From Acholeplasma sp. (GTDB taxonomy: Bacteria > Bacillota_I > Bacilli_A > Acholeplasmatales > UBA5453): DNA of 64,000 bases. This document shows, in pieces, positions 20,832-31,919 of the stretch (positions within the stretch are counted from its first letter, which is position 1; each line of letters begins with the position of its first letter). The DNA is taken from contig DUNK01000013.1 of the NCBI GenBank assembly GCA_012839355.1, positions 1 to 64,000 of the forward strand, written 5' to 3'. The position numbers and the translations under genes were made by a program. Below the pieces are notes generated by a model. That model saw only the letters and a list, made by a program, of their open reading frames with translations. It had not been told where the DNA came from and did no database searches.

Positions 20832-21957
20832 ACTATTTTTACGCCTATCTAAAGAAAATAAGGCAGGCATTATAATGACTTTACTATTAACAGCACTTAT
20901 GATTGTTTTATTTTACGCTCTCCCTAGAGAACAACAAGCAGGTTATGCTGCACAAAAAATAAGAGTTTCATATCATATTGAAAACGAATCTCCTTTAACT
21001 GATAATTTAAAAGAGTATTTGTCTAATTATGTTTATGAAAGCAAATTAAGCCTTGACGAGATAGAAGATGCACACTATTTCCAAATAGTTACTTTATCAA
21101 TTATTATTGAAGGTAATTTAAGTGAAGATTTAAAAAACGATAATGCGAAGATTGAATTATACTCTAAAAATGCAGAAGAATTTATTAATGCGGCCGTCAT
21201 AACAGAGTTATACAATTATTTGAATCTTTATCAAGCCTTTATTGAAAACGGGATAATTGAAAGTGAGGCAATTGAACTCACTAATGAAACATTAACCAAC
21301 AGCCATGTTGAAACACATCTTGTTCAACAAACTCAAGATTTTAAAGTGATTGCTTTTAGGGCGATGAATTATCTAAGTTACATAGTAATTCTTATTGGTT
21401 TAACGATAGTAGTTCCAATAATGATTAAAATGAAGGAAGAAAAAGTTTTAAAAAGAACTTTAGTTAGTCCATATAAAAGAAAGAAATACTATTTAGAATT
21501 ATACTTAGGAGCAATATTATATACTATTATAGCTTCATTTATTATATTTTTGTTAGTGACAGTACTATTTAGGGATATGTTAACAGTAAAAGAAATATTA
21601 TTGTACGCCCTTAATATGCTTATGTATACACTACCAATAATAGCGATTAGTGTATTTACAGGAGTATTATCAAAAAAAGAAACAATAAGTTCAATTGTTT
21701 CGAATGTCTTTGGTCTTGGTCAATCGTTTTTAGTTGGAGTGTTTATTGGAAGAGAATATTTAGATCCAAGTATGAAGGTTATCGGTAGATTATTACCAGG
21801 CAATTATTTAGTTAACGCAAATGAATTTATTAGAGATGGAACATATACAGTAAACAATTTAATGGGAGAATATTTAATGTTAATCTTGTTTGCGGCAATA
21901 TTTGTTGGACTATTAATAGTTATTAACATTTATAAGAAGCATAAAAGAGTTGTGTAG
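20818..21957 (+). CDS. ABC-2 type transporter permease
   Basis: Multi-TM protein overlapping the preceding permease. Confidence 0.85.
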   Translation: MRVFKLFLRLSKENKAGIIMTLLLTALMIVLFYALPREQQAGYAAQKIRVSYHIENESPLTDNLKEYLSNYVYESKLSLDEIEDAHYFQIVTLSIIIEGNLSEDLKNDNAKIELYSKNAEEFINAAVITELYNYLNLYQAFIENGIIESEAIELTNETLTNSHVETHLVQQTQDFKVIAFRAMNYLSYIVILIGLTIVVPIMIKMKEEKVLKRTLVSPYKRKKYYLELYLGAILYTIIASFIIFLLVTVLFRDMLTVKEILLYALNMLMYTLPIIAISVFTGVLSKKETISSIVSNVFGLGQSFLVGVFIGREYLDPSMKVIGRLLPGNYLVNANEFIRDGTYTVNNLMGEYLMLILFAAIFVGLLIVINIYKKHKRVV

Positions 21958-21989
21958 AAGTTTAAATATCAATAAATATTTAAAGAAAT

Positions 21990-22021
21990 AGAGCGCGAAA
22001 TTAAATTCGCGCTATATTTTT
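21990..22021 (+). terminator. Rho-independent terminator
   Basis: TAGAGCGCGAA-TTAAA-TTCGCGCTATATTTTT. Confidence 0.75.
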
Positions 22022-22060
22022 AGATTAAAAGTATGATGAGTGTTATAATATTGTCAGTGG

Positions 22061-22393
22061 GTGATACTTGTGATAAAAAAAGGCGATATTATTTTAGTAG
22101 AGGTAACAGGTCTCGTAGATTATGGAGTATTTGTAAAAAAGGATGATTATGTAGGTTTAATCCATATTTCCGAAATATCAAATAGATTTGTAAAGGATAT
22201 TAATATGTTTGCCAAGGTTGGCGATTCAGTCAGCGTTTATGTGTTAGATGTTGATGAAGAAAAGAAGAAACTAACATTATCTTATAAAAGATGTGGAGCG
22301 AAAAAGAAAATAGTTGTTCCGAAGTCAGAGATAGGGTTTGATGGATTAAAAAAAGAATTACCAAAATGGATTAGTAATGCGAAAAAGAAATAA
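22061..22393 (+). CDS. S1-domain RNA-binding protein (CvfD/YugI-like)
   Basis: KKGDIILVEVTGLVDYGVFVKKDDYVGLIHISEIS, single S1 domain; start uncertain (GTG 22061 or 22070). Confidence 0.82.
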   Translation: MILVIKKGDIILVEVTGLVDYGVFVKKDDYVGLIHISEISNRFVKDINMFAKVGDSVSVYVLDVDEEKKKLTLSYKRCGAKKKIVVPKSEIGFDGLKKELPKWISNAKKK

Positions 22394-22402
22394 AAGGAGT
22401 GT

Positions 22403-23716
22403 ATGAATATGATTAAAGTTAATGAAAAATATGCTTTGCCTTATATTAAGAAGCGTTATGCGACGAAAGAAGATGTAAAAAGAATACATAAAAGTATTCA
22501 TGAAAAAACAGGTAAGGGTAACGATTTTTTAGGTTGGGTTGATCAACCAAACAATATCGATTTAGAAGAGTTAAAAAGAATAAAAGAAGCGGCCGAGCTT
22601 ATACGACAACAATCAAAAGTTTTACTAGTAATTGGTATTGGCGGATCATATTTAGGAGCTAAGGCGGCGCTTGAGTTTTTAAAGACCCCTTTTAGAGAAA
22701 ACGAACTTGAGGTTATTTTTGCAGGTTATCATATAAGCGGCGCTTATACGAACGCTCTTGTTAATTATTTAAAAGATAAAGATTTTTCTATAAATGTTAT
22801 TTCTAAAAGCGGTACAACAACAGAATCAGCAATCGCTTTTAGAATCTTTAAAGATTTGTTGTATGAAAAATATGGTGAAAAAGAAGCTGATAAAAGAATC
22901 TTTGTAACAACAGATAAAGAAAAAGGAGCTTTAAAGATGCTTTCAAACGAAAAAGGTTATCCAACCTTTGTCGTACCAGATGATATTGGCGGAAGATATA
23001 GTGTTTTATCAGCTGTTGGTTTGCTGCCGATGGCTGCGGCTAATATCAACATAGATGAAGTGTTAGAAGGCGCTAAAAAAGCTTATCATGACTTATCTAA
23101 GGTTGATAATGAAGCGTATAAGTATGCATTATTAAGATATGATTTTTATATGAGTGGAACACCAATTGAAATGCTTATTAATTATGAACCGAGTTTATTA
23201 TATTTAAGCGAATGGTGGAAACAATTATTTGGTGAATCAGAAGGGAAAGATCATAAAGGCTTATTCGTCAGTAGTGCTTCGTTTTCAACTGATTTACACT
23301 CGCTTGGTCAAATGATTCAAGATGGGCCTAGAATTATGTTTGAGACAGTTTTAAAGATTAAAGAGACTGATGGTGATTATAAGATACCTTATGATGAAGA
23401 AGATTTAGATGGCTTAAACTATATAGCAGGTAAAACATTAACAGCTGTAAATGAAAAAGCATTTTTAGGAACGCTACTTGCCCATAATGCTGGTGGTGTT
23501 GGTAATATAATTATTGAGATTAATAAACAAGATGAATTTAACTTTGGTTATTTAGTATATTTCTTCTTCAAAGCGTGTGCGATGAGTGCATATTTATTAG
23601 ATGTGAATCCTTTTGACCAACCAGGAGTTGAATCATATAAAAAGAATATGTTTGCGTTATTAGGCAAGCCAGGATTTGAAGAGTTAAGGAAAGAATTAGA
23701 GAAGAAGTTAAAATAA
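22403..23716 (+). CDS. pgi: glucose-6-phosphate isomerase
   Basis: [32 protein letters not shown]. Confidence 0.97.
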   Translation: MNMIKVNEKYALPYIKKRYATKEDVKRIHKSIHEKTGKGNDFLGWVDQPNNIDLEELKRIKEAAELIRQQSKVLLVIGIGGSYLGAKAALEFLKTPFRENELEVIFAGYHISGAYTNALVNYLKDKDFSINVISKSGTTTESAIAFRIFKDLLYEKYGEKEADKRIFVTTDKEKGALKMLSNEKGYPTFVVPDDIGGRYSVLSAVGLLPMAAANINIDEVLEGAKKAYHDLSKVDNEAYKYALLRYDFYMSGTPIEMLINYEPSLLYLSEWWKQLFGESEGKDHKGLFVSSASFSTDLHSLGQMIQDGPRIMFETVLKIKETDGDYKIPYDEEDLDGLNYIAGKTLTAVNEKAFLGTLLAHNAGGVGNIIIEINKQDEFNFGYLVYFFFKACAMSAYLLDVNPFDQPGVESYKKNMFALLGKPGFEELRKELEKKLK

Positions 23717-23731
23717 CTATCGGTGATTTAA

Positions 23732-24178
23732 GTGAAGGAAAAACTAACGAAAAGTGAAATAGAAACAATTAATTTAGGCTTTTCTTTTGGTAAGTTGTTA
23801 GAACCTGGAATGGTTCTCTTATTAACAGGTGATTTAGCAAGCGGCAAAACTACTTTTACTAAAGGAATTGGTAAAGCTTTAAACATTAAAGAGACTATTA
23901 ACAGTCCAAGCTATACAATAATGAAATCGTATCATGCAAACAATCAAGATTTTTATCATTTTGATTTTTATCGTTTAACTGAAGAAGGTGTAGATTTTGA
24001 CTTTGAAGATTATATTCATAGTTCAGCAATAACAGTTATTGAATGGCCCTTTAATGTTAAGTCTTTATTACCAAACGAATATATCTTAATTAACATAGAA
24101 ATAACAAACGATAATGAAAGAAAGTTTACCTTTAGTAGTGTCGGTGAACAATATGAAAAGGTGATTAACAAATTATGA
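23732..24178 (+). CDS. tsaE: tRNA t6A synthesis ATPase TsaE
   Basis: LTGDLASGKTTFTKGIGKAL, HFDFYRL; operon context. Confidence 0.93.
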   Translation: MKEKLTKSEIETINLGFSFGKLLEPGMVLLLTGDLASGKTTFTKGIGKALNIKETINSPSYTIMKSYHANNQDFYHFDFYRLTEEGVDFDFEDYIHSSAITVIEWPFNVKSLLPNEYILINIEITNDNERKFTFSSVGEQYEKVINKL

Positions 24179-24756
24179 AAAGATTATTGTTAGACTCTTC
24201 AACAAACCTCTTATATGTAGGTATAGCAGAAGATGAAAAATTAATAGATCAATTAACAAGAATTGGCAAGAATGACCACTCTAGACATTTTGTTGAGAAG
24301 GTTCATGAACTACTTAAAAGAAATAATATTTCTATTGGCGAAATAGAAGAGATTATTGTCGGTTTTGGGCCTGGTTCATATACTGGTTTAAGGGTGTGTG
24401 TAACAGTTAGTAAAGTTTTAGCATATACTAAAAATATTAAGCTTTCTGCAGTCTCAAGTTTATACTTTTTATCAAGCGGTATAGAAGGGAAAAAAGCACC
24501 GATGATTGATGCGAGAAACAACAATGTTTTTTGTGGGATTTATAACGGTAAAAAAACAATTTTAAAAGACGCGTTAAGAGACATTGAAACATTTAAAAAA
24601 GAGGCAGAAAAACACCAGGCTGAATTAGCGCTTTTAAGTGGCGAAAATTATAATGTTTCAGTAGCAGAAATTTTAAAGAAAAAAGAAGAAGTAAAAGATG
24701 TTCATAACTTCACCCCAAACTATTTAAGAAAGTCGCAAGCAGAGAGAAATTTATGA
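24175..24756 (+). CDS. tsaB: tRNA t6A synthesis protein TsaB
   Basis: LLLDSSTNLLYVGI, GFGPGSYTGLRV. Confidence 0.94.
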   Translation: MKRLLLDSSTNLLYVGIAEDEKLIDQLTRIGKNDHSRHFVEKVHELLKRNNISIGEIEEIIVGFGPGSYTGLRVCVTVSKVLAYTKNIKLSAVSSLYFLSSGIEGKKAPMIDARNNNVFCGIYNGKKTILKDALRDIETFKKEAEKHQAELALLSGENYNVSVAEILKKKEEVKDVHNFTPNYLRKSQAERNL

Positions 24757-25178
24757 TTAGATATGCAACTTTAAATGACTTAGATTTTATTTATGAATTA
24801 AGTAAGAAAACCTTTGAGACATCTTTTAGTAAGGAAACATTAAAAGAGTATATAGAAGCAAGAGAAACTTTTCATGTTTTTGTGAGTGAAGAAGATGAAC
24901 TAATAGGTTTTATTATTTTATGGGTTAGCGATATTTATTCACAGTTAATAGATGTAGTTGTTAATGAGAATTCTAGAGGTAAGGGATATGGAAAAAAACT
25001 CTTAGAGTTCGCTTTTAACTTTCTAACTAAAACAAGCGTAAAATCGCTTAGTTTGGAGGTTTCACAGAACAACAAGAATGCGATTAAACTATATGAAAGT
25101 GGTGGTTTTAGAAAAGAAAAAACACTTAAAAATTATTATAAAAATGCTGATGCACTTTTATATATAAAAGAGTTTTAA
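24753..25178 (+). CDS. rimI: GNAT acetyltransferase, RimI-like
   Basis: VVNENSRGKGYGKKLLEFAF; position between tsaB and tsaD. Confidence 0.82.
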   Translation: MIRYATLNDLDFIYELSKKTFETSFSKETLKEYIEARETFHVFVSEEDELIGFIILWVSDIYSQLIDVVVNENSRGKGYGKKLLEFAFNFLTKTSVKSLSLEVSQNNKNAIKLYESGGFRKEKTLKNYYKNADALLYIKEF

Positions 25179-25214
25179 AAGAGATTGTTTTTATTATTAG
25201 GAGATAGTTAGAAG

Positions 25215-26588
25215 ATGAAAAAAGCGTGGAGAGCTTTTGCGAATTTTTGGAAGGGAATATGGGAAATAGTTAAGTCAATGGGTAATTGGCGAGGAGTATT
25301 ATCTTTGTTGATTGTTTGGCTTATAATAAGTGGGTCAGGAATATTTGTTTTAGGATTCGTTTTTAACAACACTCTACTTAAAGGAATCGGTATCGCAATG
25401 TATGCTTTTTGGCTTGGGCCATTCACACCTTTAATCCCATTAAATATCGCTCTTGCGATGGTCGTGCAAAGGTTCGTTTTTTTAGATAAAAATGTCTCTT
25501 GGAAATCGATTAAAGAAAAGTTTAGAGGGGCCTTTAAAGAAGATAAAGAAATTATTAAAAAAGAAGAGTTTATAAAAGGTGAAAATGATATGCTAATTTT
25601 AGCAGTAGAAACGAGTTGTGACGAGACGAGTGTAAGTATTACTAGAAACGGTAAAGAAGTCTTAAGTAATATTGTCTTATCGCAAATAAAAATTCATCAA
25701 GAGTTTGGTGGTGTAGTACCAGAGGTGGCGAGTAGAAATCATGTATTAAATATTACTCGTGTTTTTGATAAAGCAATTAAAGAAGCGAATGTTAAAATTG
25801 ATGATATTGATTTAGTTGCGGTTACAAAAGGTCCAGGATTGATTGGCGCACTTTTAGTTGGCATAAACGCAGCGACCGCGTTTGCATTTGCCCATGATAA
25901 ACCACTAGTTGGTGTCAACCATTTAGCCGGTCATATTTATGCTGCCAATATTGAAAATGAGTTAAAGTTTCCATTGATTGCGTTAGTGGTTAGCGGAGGT
26001 CATACATCGTTAGTTTATATGGATGATCATATGAGTTTTAAAACTTTAGGAGAAACATTAGATGATGCTGTTGGAGAAGCATATGATAAGGTTAGCAGAA
26101 TGATGGGCGAAGGTTATCCTGGTGGACCGATTTTAGATAAATTAGCAAAAGAAGGTAAAGACATTTATAATTTACCAAGAGCATATTTAGATAAAAACGA
26201 TTATAAGTTTAGTTTTTCAGGTTTAAAGAGTGCGGTAAACAATTTAATTTACCACTCAAATCGTAAAGGAGAAACGATTAATAATAATGATTTAGCAGCA
26301 AGTTTTCAAGAAGCGGTAATTGATGTTTTAATTCATAAACTAAAAACAGTTATAGAAGAATATCCAGTTAAACAAATAGTAATTGCTGGTGGTGTTGCAG
26401 CCAATTCTAGACTCCGTGAAAGAGTTTATGAAGAAATTAAAGATATAGAAATAATAATGCCATCGTTAAAGTATTGTACGGATAATGCAGCGATGATTGG
26501 AATCGCAGCGTACTATACATACAAAAAAGAAGGAAGTTTAGAAAACTATCAATTAGGCGGTTATTCAACATTAAATTTAGATGAATAA
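25215..26588 (+). CDS. tsaD: TsaD with an in-frame N-terminal membrane domain (~125 aa)
   Basis: TsaD part: [35 protein letters not shown]; upstream part is hydrophobic; internal RBS AAAAGGTGA before ATG 25590. Confidence 0.92.
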   Translation: MKKAWRAFANFWKGIWEIVKSMGNWRGVLSLLIVWLIISGSGIFVLGFVFNNTLLKGIGIAMYAFWLGPFTPLIPLNIALAMVVQRFVFLDKNVSWKSIKEKFRGAFKEDKEIIKKEEFIKGENDMLILAVETSCDETSVSITRNGKEVLSNIVLSQIKIHQEFGGVVPEVASRNHVLNITRVFDKAIKEANVKIDDIDLVAVTKGPGLIGALLVGINAATAFAFAHDKPLVGVNHLAGHIYAANIENELKFPLIALVVSGGHTSLVYMDDHMSFKTLGETLDDAVGEAYDKVSRMMGEGYPGGPILDKLAKEGKDIYNLPRAYLDKNDYKFSFSGLKSAVNNLIYHSNRKGETINNNDLAASFQEAVIDVLIHKLKTVIEEYPVKQIVIAGGVAANSRLRERVYEEIKDIEIIMPSLKYCTDNAAMIGIAAYYTYKKEGSLENYQLGGYSTLNLDE

Positions 26589-26649
26589 ATATTTCACTTA
26601 AAAAGTGAAAAAGATAGATAGATGATATATAATATAAGCGGTGATAAAA

Positions 26650-28269
26650 ATGAAAGATCAATCTAATTTTATTAAAACGATTATGATTCAAGATTTGGAA
26701 AGTGGGAAGCATAAAGAGATTCTTACAAGGTTTCCACCTGAGCCAAATGGTTTTTTACATATCGGCCACGCTAGAGCTTTAACAATTAACTTTGAACTAG
26801 CAGCTCTTTTTAATGGTAAAACGAACTTAAGGTTTGATGATACAAATCCTGAAGCGGAAGATGTTAGATATGTAAATTCAATTATTGAAGATATTAACTG
26901 GTTAGGTTTTAAGCCTGATAAAGTTTTATATGCAAGCGATTATTTCCAAGAGATGTATGAAAGAGCTGTGCTATTAATCAAAAGAGGTTTGGCTTATGTT
27001 GATGATCAAACAGCTGAAGAAATATCAGCAACTCGTGGAAATGTTACTACGCCAGGAGTAAACTCACCTTATCGTGATAGAACTGTTGAAGAGAACTTAA
27101 AACTCTTTAATGAGATGAAAGAAGGCAAATATGCTGAAGGTGAAAAGGTTTTAAGAGCGAAAATTGATATGGCTAGTCCAAATATGAATATGCGTGATCC
27201 TGTAATTTATAGAATTACATTTGCTGAACATTATAGGACAGGCAACAAGTGGTGCATTTATCCACTTTATGATTTTGCACACCCAATTGAAGATGCGATT
27301 GAAGGCATTACGCACTCATTATGTAGTTTGGAGTTTGAAGACCATAGACCTTTATATGATTGGGTTGTAGAAGAAACGCAAATGGAGAGTGTTCCTAGAC
27401 AAATTGAATTTGGTAGATTAAATATCGAAAATACAGTGATGAGCAAAAGATATTTAAAGATATTAGTTGATGAAAAAAGAGTTACAGGTTGGGATGATCC
27501 AAGAATGCCTACACTTTCAGGTTTAAGAAGAAGAGGTTATACACCTGAAGCGATTAAAAACTTTATTATCTCAACAGGCTTATCAAAAAACAATTCAACT
27601 GTTGCGGCAGATATGTTAGAAGCTGCACTAAGAGATGATTTACAACTTAAAACACCAAAGATTATGGGTGTAATTAATCCGCTTAAAGTTACTGTAACTA
27701 ATTATCCTGAAGGAAAGGTTGAAAAACTAACAACCTTCTTAAATCCTCAAGATGAAAGCATGGGAGAAAAAACTATTTATTTTTCAAGACACTTATATAT
27801 TGATAGAGATGATTTCATTTTAGAAAAACCAAATAAACATTGGAAGAGACTCGCAAAAGGAATAGAAGTTAGACTTTATAATGCTTATTTTATTGCTTGT
27901 CATGATGTAGTTTATGATGAAGATGGAGAGATAGTAGAAATTTTAGTGACATATGATGAAAAAACAAAGAGTGGCACAGACTTTAATGAAAGAAAGCCAA
28001 ATGGAACAATTCAGTATGTTGAAGCAACTACAGCCTTAAAAACAACATTTAATTTATTTGGACCATTAGTGTTTGATGGTGAAGAATCATTCTTAGAAAG
28101 AATTAACCCTAATTCTTGGGAAGTAAAAGAAGGTTATATTGAGCACGCTGCTAAAGATATTAAAGAGCAGATGCAGTTAATGAGAATTGGTTATTTCATT
28201 CAAGATAGCAAGAGTGAAGAGAGAGTTTTAAATAGAATTGTTGAACTAAGAAGTTCATTTAAAAAATAA
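26650..28269 (+). CDS. glnS: glutaminyl-tRNA synthetase
   Basis: [23 protein letters not shown], GlnRS/GluRS catalytic core and GlnRS-type C-terminal beta domain. Confidence 0.95.
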   Translation: MKDQSNFIKTIMIQDLESGKHKEILTRFPPEPNGFLHIGHARALTINFELAALFNGKTNLRFDDTNPEAEDVRYVNSIIEDINWLGFKPDKVLYASDYFQEMYERAVLLIKRGLAYVDDQTAEEISATRGNVTTPGVNSPYRDRTVEENLKLFNEMKEGKYAEGEKVLRAKIDMASPNMNMRDPVIYRITFAEHYRTGNKWCIYPLYDFAHPIEDAIEGITHSLCSLEFEDHRPLYDWVVEETQMESVPRQIEFGRLNIENTVMSKRYLKILVDEKRVTGWDDPRMPTLSGLRRRGYTPEAIKNFIISTGLSKNNSTVAADMLEAALRDDLQLKTPKIMGVINPLKVTVTNYPEGKVEKLTTFLNPQDESMGEKTIYFSRHLYIDRDDFILEKPNKHWKRLAKGIEVRLYNAYFIACHDVVYDEDGEIVEILVTYDEKTKSGTDFNERKPNGTIQYVEATTALKTTFNLFGPLVFDGEESFLERINPNSWEVKEGYIEHAAKDIKEQMQLMRIGYFIQDSKSEERVLNRIVELRSSFKK

Positions 28270-28563
28270 AAAAAGGTGCGAAAGCAACCCTTAAATCTGG
28301 AGAGATTTTTAAAAACAACATAAATAAGGTATAATTAATGTAGAAAAGTATAATTTACATAAATAAAAAAAGAAACATTGTAACTTGAACGTTAATTACT
28401 GCAACATTGAATAATTTAAACAATAGCATTTATTATAAATATTTAAATTGTGATTTTGTAGTATTGTAAAGGTACATTGTTTTTTTATAAATAAGCGTTC
28501 ATTCAACAAAGCATACGCATTTGTATTAATAGTAAACGAATTATAGTTTCGGAGGTACAATAA

Positions 28564-28837
28564 ATGATTAAGAAGATTATAAGATTAATAATAAGCATTT
28601 TAGTTACAATGGTATTTATATTTATATCAATGGGAACAATATTGTTTTTTAAACAAAAACCATTATTAAAACAGGCTAATTTATTAGAACCAAAAGTAAT
28701 GTGAGTATATTTATAGCATTAAAATAAATTGTGATTGCTTCTATTTTTCAACTATTGTTGAAGTTGACAAGTCAAAAGTAATAGATATTTCAGAAGTTAA
28801 AGATGAAATAGAGGATGTAAAGGAATATAAAGATTAA
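28564..28837 (+). pseudogene. decayed gene of an unknown membrane-anchored family (copy 1)
   Basis: MIKKIIRLIISILVTMVFIFISMGTILFF...LLEPKVM* then, in another frame, CEYIYSIKINCDCFYFSTIVEVDKSKVIDISEVKDEIEDVKEYKD*. Confidence 0.5.
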
Positions 28838-28864
28838 AGCAATAAAGCAGAGGGAGAAAAGGAA

Positions 28865-29574
28865 ATGTTAATAAATAAAAGAAAACAAATCAAAAGTTAA
28901 TTATAGTGAAAATGATTTTAAAGAAAAGTTTAGTAAATATGATAAAAAGTTTTTTAAAAAGCATATGTTATTGTATTATTACCGATTAGAACCAAAGGTA
29001 ATTTCAAATTATGTACATTCTATAAAAAGAAAAGTTTAAAGGTGTTAATGAATGTAATGTAAAAATTAGAACTGTGAGAGATTTTCCAATCTCTGTGATA
29101 TTTTATGTTAAAGAAGAACACATGATTGATTATTATTTAAATGTTACAGAAGATTATTTTGGAAACATTAACAATGTTGAGTCAATTAAATGTTTTAAAG
29201 TGAAAGTTAGTTTAATTCTTTCGGTTAATAATACTGCGCTATTAGACGAAGAAATGAATCAAATAGTTGAAAGATTAAAAGCGTCACCAAATGTTAGTGA
29301 AGCAGTTATAGCTTATGGCACCTCTAATAAGATAAAAGTTACATTGAGTGAAAGAATAAGTGTTAAAATTGCTGATAACACATTAAAATTAGAAGATTTT
29401 ATTGATAGTGACCTTATTAACAATTACGATTTTGAGATGGAAATAACAACAAAAAGTTTATTTGGATGTGTAAAATTTAAGTTAGTAGAAACAGGAAGAG
29501 GCAAAGCGGCAGAGCTTAAACAAATTATTAAAGAAAGAAATTATCCGTTTTTAGATTTTGATCATAATGAGTAG
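28865..29574 (+). pseudogene. decayed paralogue (copy 2); the intact-looking ORF 29074-29574 is its 3' part
   Basis: NYSENDFKEKFSKYDKKFFKKHMLLYYYRLEPKVISNYVHSIKRKV* in one frame and KFKGVNECNVKIRTVRDFPISVIFYV... in another; LEPKV..Y..SIK shared with copy 1. Confidence 0.5.
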
Positions 29575-29593
29575 AAAAAGAGTTTTTAGAAGG

Positions 29594-29633
29594 AAAGAGA
29601 TTGAACGAAAAAAAGTGTTCAGTCTCTTTTTAT
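29594..29633 (+). terminator. Rho-independent terminator
   Basis: AAAGAGATTGAAC-loop-GTTCAGTCTCTTTTT. Confidence 0.8.
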
Positions 29634-29759
29634 TTATTCGTTAATGTATGGTATAATTATATTAGTTTTAGTAAGAATAGTTTTAAAGGAAGTAGAAGTA
29701 AACTATTAGAAGATTTTAAGAGAAAAATAAATTCTTTTGAAGTTTCGTTTAGAAAATAA

Positions 29760-29780
29760 AAAAAGGGTTAATCCCTTTTT
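29760..29780 (+). terminator. short hairpin with T run upstream of pcrA
   Basis: AAAAAGGGTTAATCCCTTTTT. Confidence 0.55.
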
Positions 29781-29796
29781 GTTTAGGGGATAAATA

Positions 29797-31878
29797 ATGT
29801 TAGATTTAACAAAACTTAACAAACAACAACAAAAAGCCGTAGAAACGATTAATGGTCCTGTTAGTGTCTTAGCAGGCGCAGGTACCGGTAAGACTAGAAC
29901 GCTCACATATCGAATTGCGTATATGATTTATAGCGGAATTAATCCTAGCGAGATTGTTGCGGTTACTTTTACAAATAAAGCTGCTTTTGAGATGAAAAAA
30001 AGAGTGATTGAGTTAGTAGGTCCTTATGCAGAAGAATTAAGTGTATCTACGTTTCACTCTTTTTGCGCGAGATTTTTAAGAAATGAAGCAGAGAAACTTG
30101 ATGAAAGATATACGAGTAGATTTTTAATAATCGACGAAGAAGACTCTAAACAAATAATAAGAGATACAGTTGGGGAGTTAGAGTACGATACAAATAAATA
30201 TAATTCAATTAGATTAAAAAATCTCTTTTCGATGTATAAAAATAATCAAATAGATTTTTTAGAAGGAGCAGAACTAATTATTTATAATGCTTATAATAAG
30301 TATTTAAAAGATAATAATTCAATGGATTTTGATGATTTAGTTAATAATACAGTTGAGTTATTAAAGAAAAATGAAAAGGTAAGAAGTTATTATCAAGATA
30401 GATATAAATATATATTAGTTGATGAGTTTCAAGATACGAACCTTGCTCAATATGAGTTAGTAAAATTATTATCAGGAAAGAATAATAATATCTTTACTGT
30501 TGGTGATCCTGATCAGAGTATTTATTCTTTCCGTGGAGCTAATTATGCTAATCAACAAAGATTTATTAAAGAATATAACCCAAAAGTAATATTTTTAGAA
30601 GAAAACTATCGTTCAACTACTAATATATTAGCCGCGGCAAATAAATTAATTGAAAATAATCAAAGCCGTGTTGGTGAAAAAGAACTGACGAGTTCTTTAG
30701 GCGAAGGCAGCGAAGTTATGTTTGTAACTAGAAGTTCTGATCGCGATGAAGCGTATTTTGTTGCAGAAGCGATTAAAATAATGGTTGCAGGCGGATATGA
30801 TTATAGTGATATAGCAGTTTTATATAGAAGTAATTCAATTAGTAGAATATTTGAAGAAGCTTTTTTAAAAGCGGGAATACCTTATGTTATTTATGGAGGT
30901 TTATCATTCTTTGCGAGAAAAGAAATAAAAGATATTTTAGCGTATATTAGAGTAGTATTAAATCCGCATGATACTATTTCTTTAAAAAGAATAATTAATG
31001 TTCCAAGAAGAATGATTGGTAATACAACAGTAAGTAAAATTGAAAGTTACGCAAAGCTAAATAACATAAGTATGTATGAAGCAATTAGTGAAGGTGATTT
31101 TGGTGCGGCAACTAATAAACGTTTAAGATCATTTCAAACAATAATTGAAGCGCTAAAAGAAGAAATAGGGAAAGTTAATAACTTAACAGATATTATTGAT
31201 ATAGTTAATAACATAAGCGGCTATCGTGAGATGTTAGAAAATGAAGGAGAAGAATCTAAAGATAGATTAGAAAACATTCAAGAGTTAAAAGCGATCTTTT
31301 ATAATGCTAGATTAGAAAACGAAAAAGCTACTAATATAGAAGTATTAGAAGAATTATTAATTGATTTAGCATTGATGACTAACCTTGATAAAGATGATAC
31401 AGTTAATACAGTTAAAGTAGCGACAGTTCATCAGGTGAAAGGACTAGAGTTTAAAACTGTTTTTTTAGTAGCGATGGAAGAAACAATTTTCCCTGCTCAA
31501 GCATCGATGATGAGCACTTTTGATTTAGAAGAAGAAAGACGAGTTTGTTATGTGGGAGTGACACGCGCTAAAGAAAGATTAATTATCTCAAACGCAATTG
31601 AAAGGTTTCGTTTTGGAATGGTTAAAAGGTTAGAACCTTCAAGATATATAAACGAATTAAAAATAGACGCACAACCAATTAAAATTAAAAAAGTTGAAGC
31701 ACCTAAAAAAGAAGAGATAGGAGAGTTAAAAATAGGTGATAAAGTTAGTCATGATTTTTTTGGAAATGGTGTAGTCGTTCAAGAAGATGAAGAGATAATT
31801 AAAGTAGCATTTACTCATCCAGTAGGAATTAAAATAATTAAGAAAAATCATCCGGCCTTAAAGAAAATAGAAAAGTAA
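29797..31878 (+). CDS. pcrA: ATP-dependent DNA helicase PcrA/UvrD
   Basis: GAGTGKT, VDEFQDTN, GDPDQSIYSFRGAN, TVHQVKGLEF, EERRVCYVGVTRAKE. Confidence 0.96.
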   Translation: MLDLTKLNKQQQKAVETINGPVSVLAGAGTGKTRTLTYRIAYMIYSGINPSEIVAVTFTNKAAFEMKKRVIELVGPYAEELSVSTFHSFCARFLRNEAEKLDERYTSRFLIIDEEDSKQIIRDTVGELEYDTNKYNSIRLKNLFSMYKNNQIDFLEGAELIIYNAYNKYLKDNNSMDFDDLVNNTVELLKKNEKVRSYYQDRYKYILVDEFQDTNLAQYELVKLLSGKNNNIFTVGDPDQSIYSFRGANYANQQRFIKEYNPKVIFLEENYRSTTNILAAANKLIENNQSRVGEKELTSSLGEGSEVMFVTRSSDRDEAYFVAEAIKIMVAGGYDYSDIAVLYRSNSISRIFEEAFLKAGIPYVIYGGLSFFARKEIKDILAYIRVVLNPHDTISLKRIINVPRRMIGNTTVSKIESYAKLNNISMYEAISEGDFGAATNKRLRSFQTIIEALKEEIGKVNNLTDIIDIVNNISGYREMLENEGEESKDRLENIQELKAIFYNARLENEKATNIEVLEELLIDLALMTNLDKDDTVNTVKVATVHQVKGLEFKTVFLVAMEETIFPAQASMMSTFDLEEERRVCYVGVTRAKERLIISNAIERFRFGMVKRLEPSRYINELKIDAQPIKIKKVEAPKKEEIGELKIGDKVSHDFFGNGVVVQEDEEIIKVAFTHPVGIKIIKKNHPALKKIEK

Positions 31879-31919
31879 TTTTCACCCTATCTTTTTAATT
31901 ATTATATAGGGGTGAAAAA

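Noticed and set aside
28270-28560. Riboswitch or structured leader upstream of the decayed genes
   Set aside because: AT-rich with no recognisable riboswitch core; not supportable by eye.
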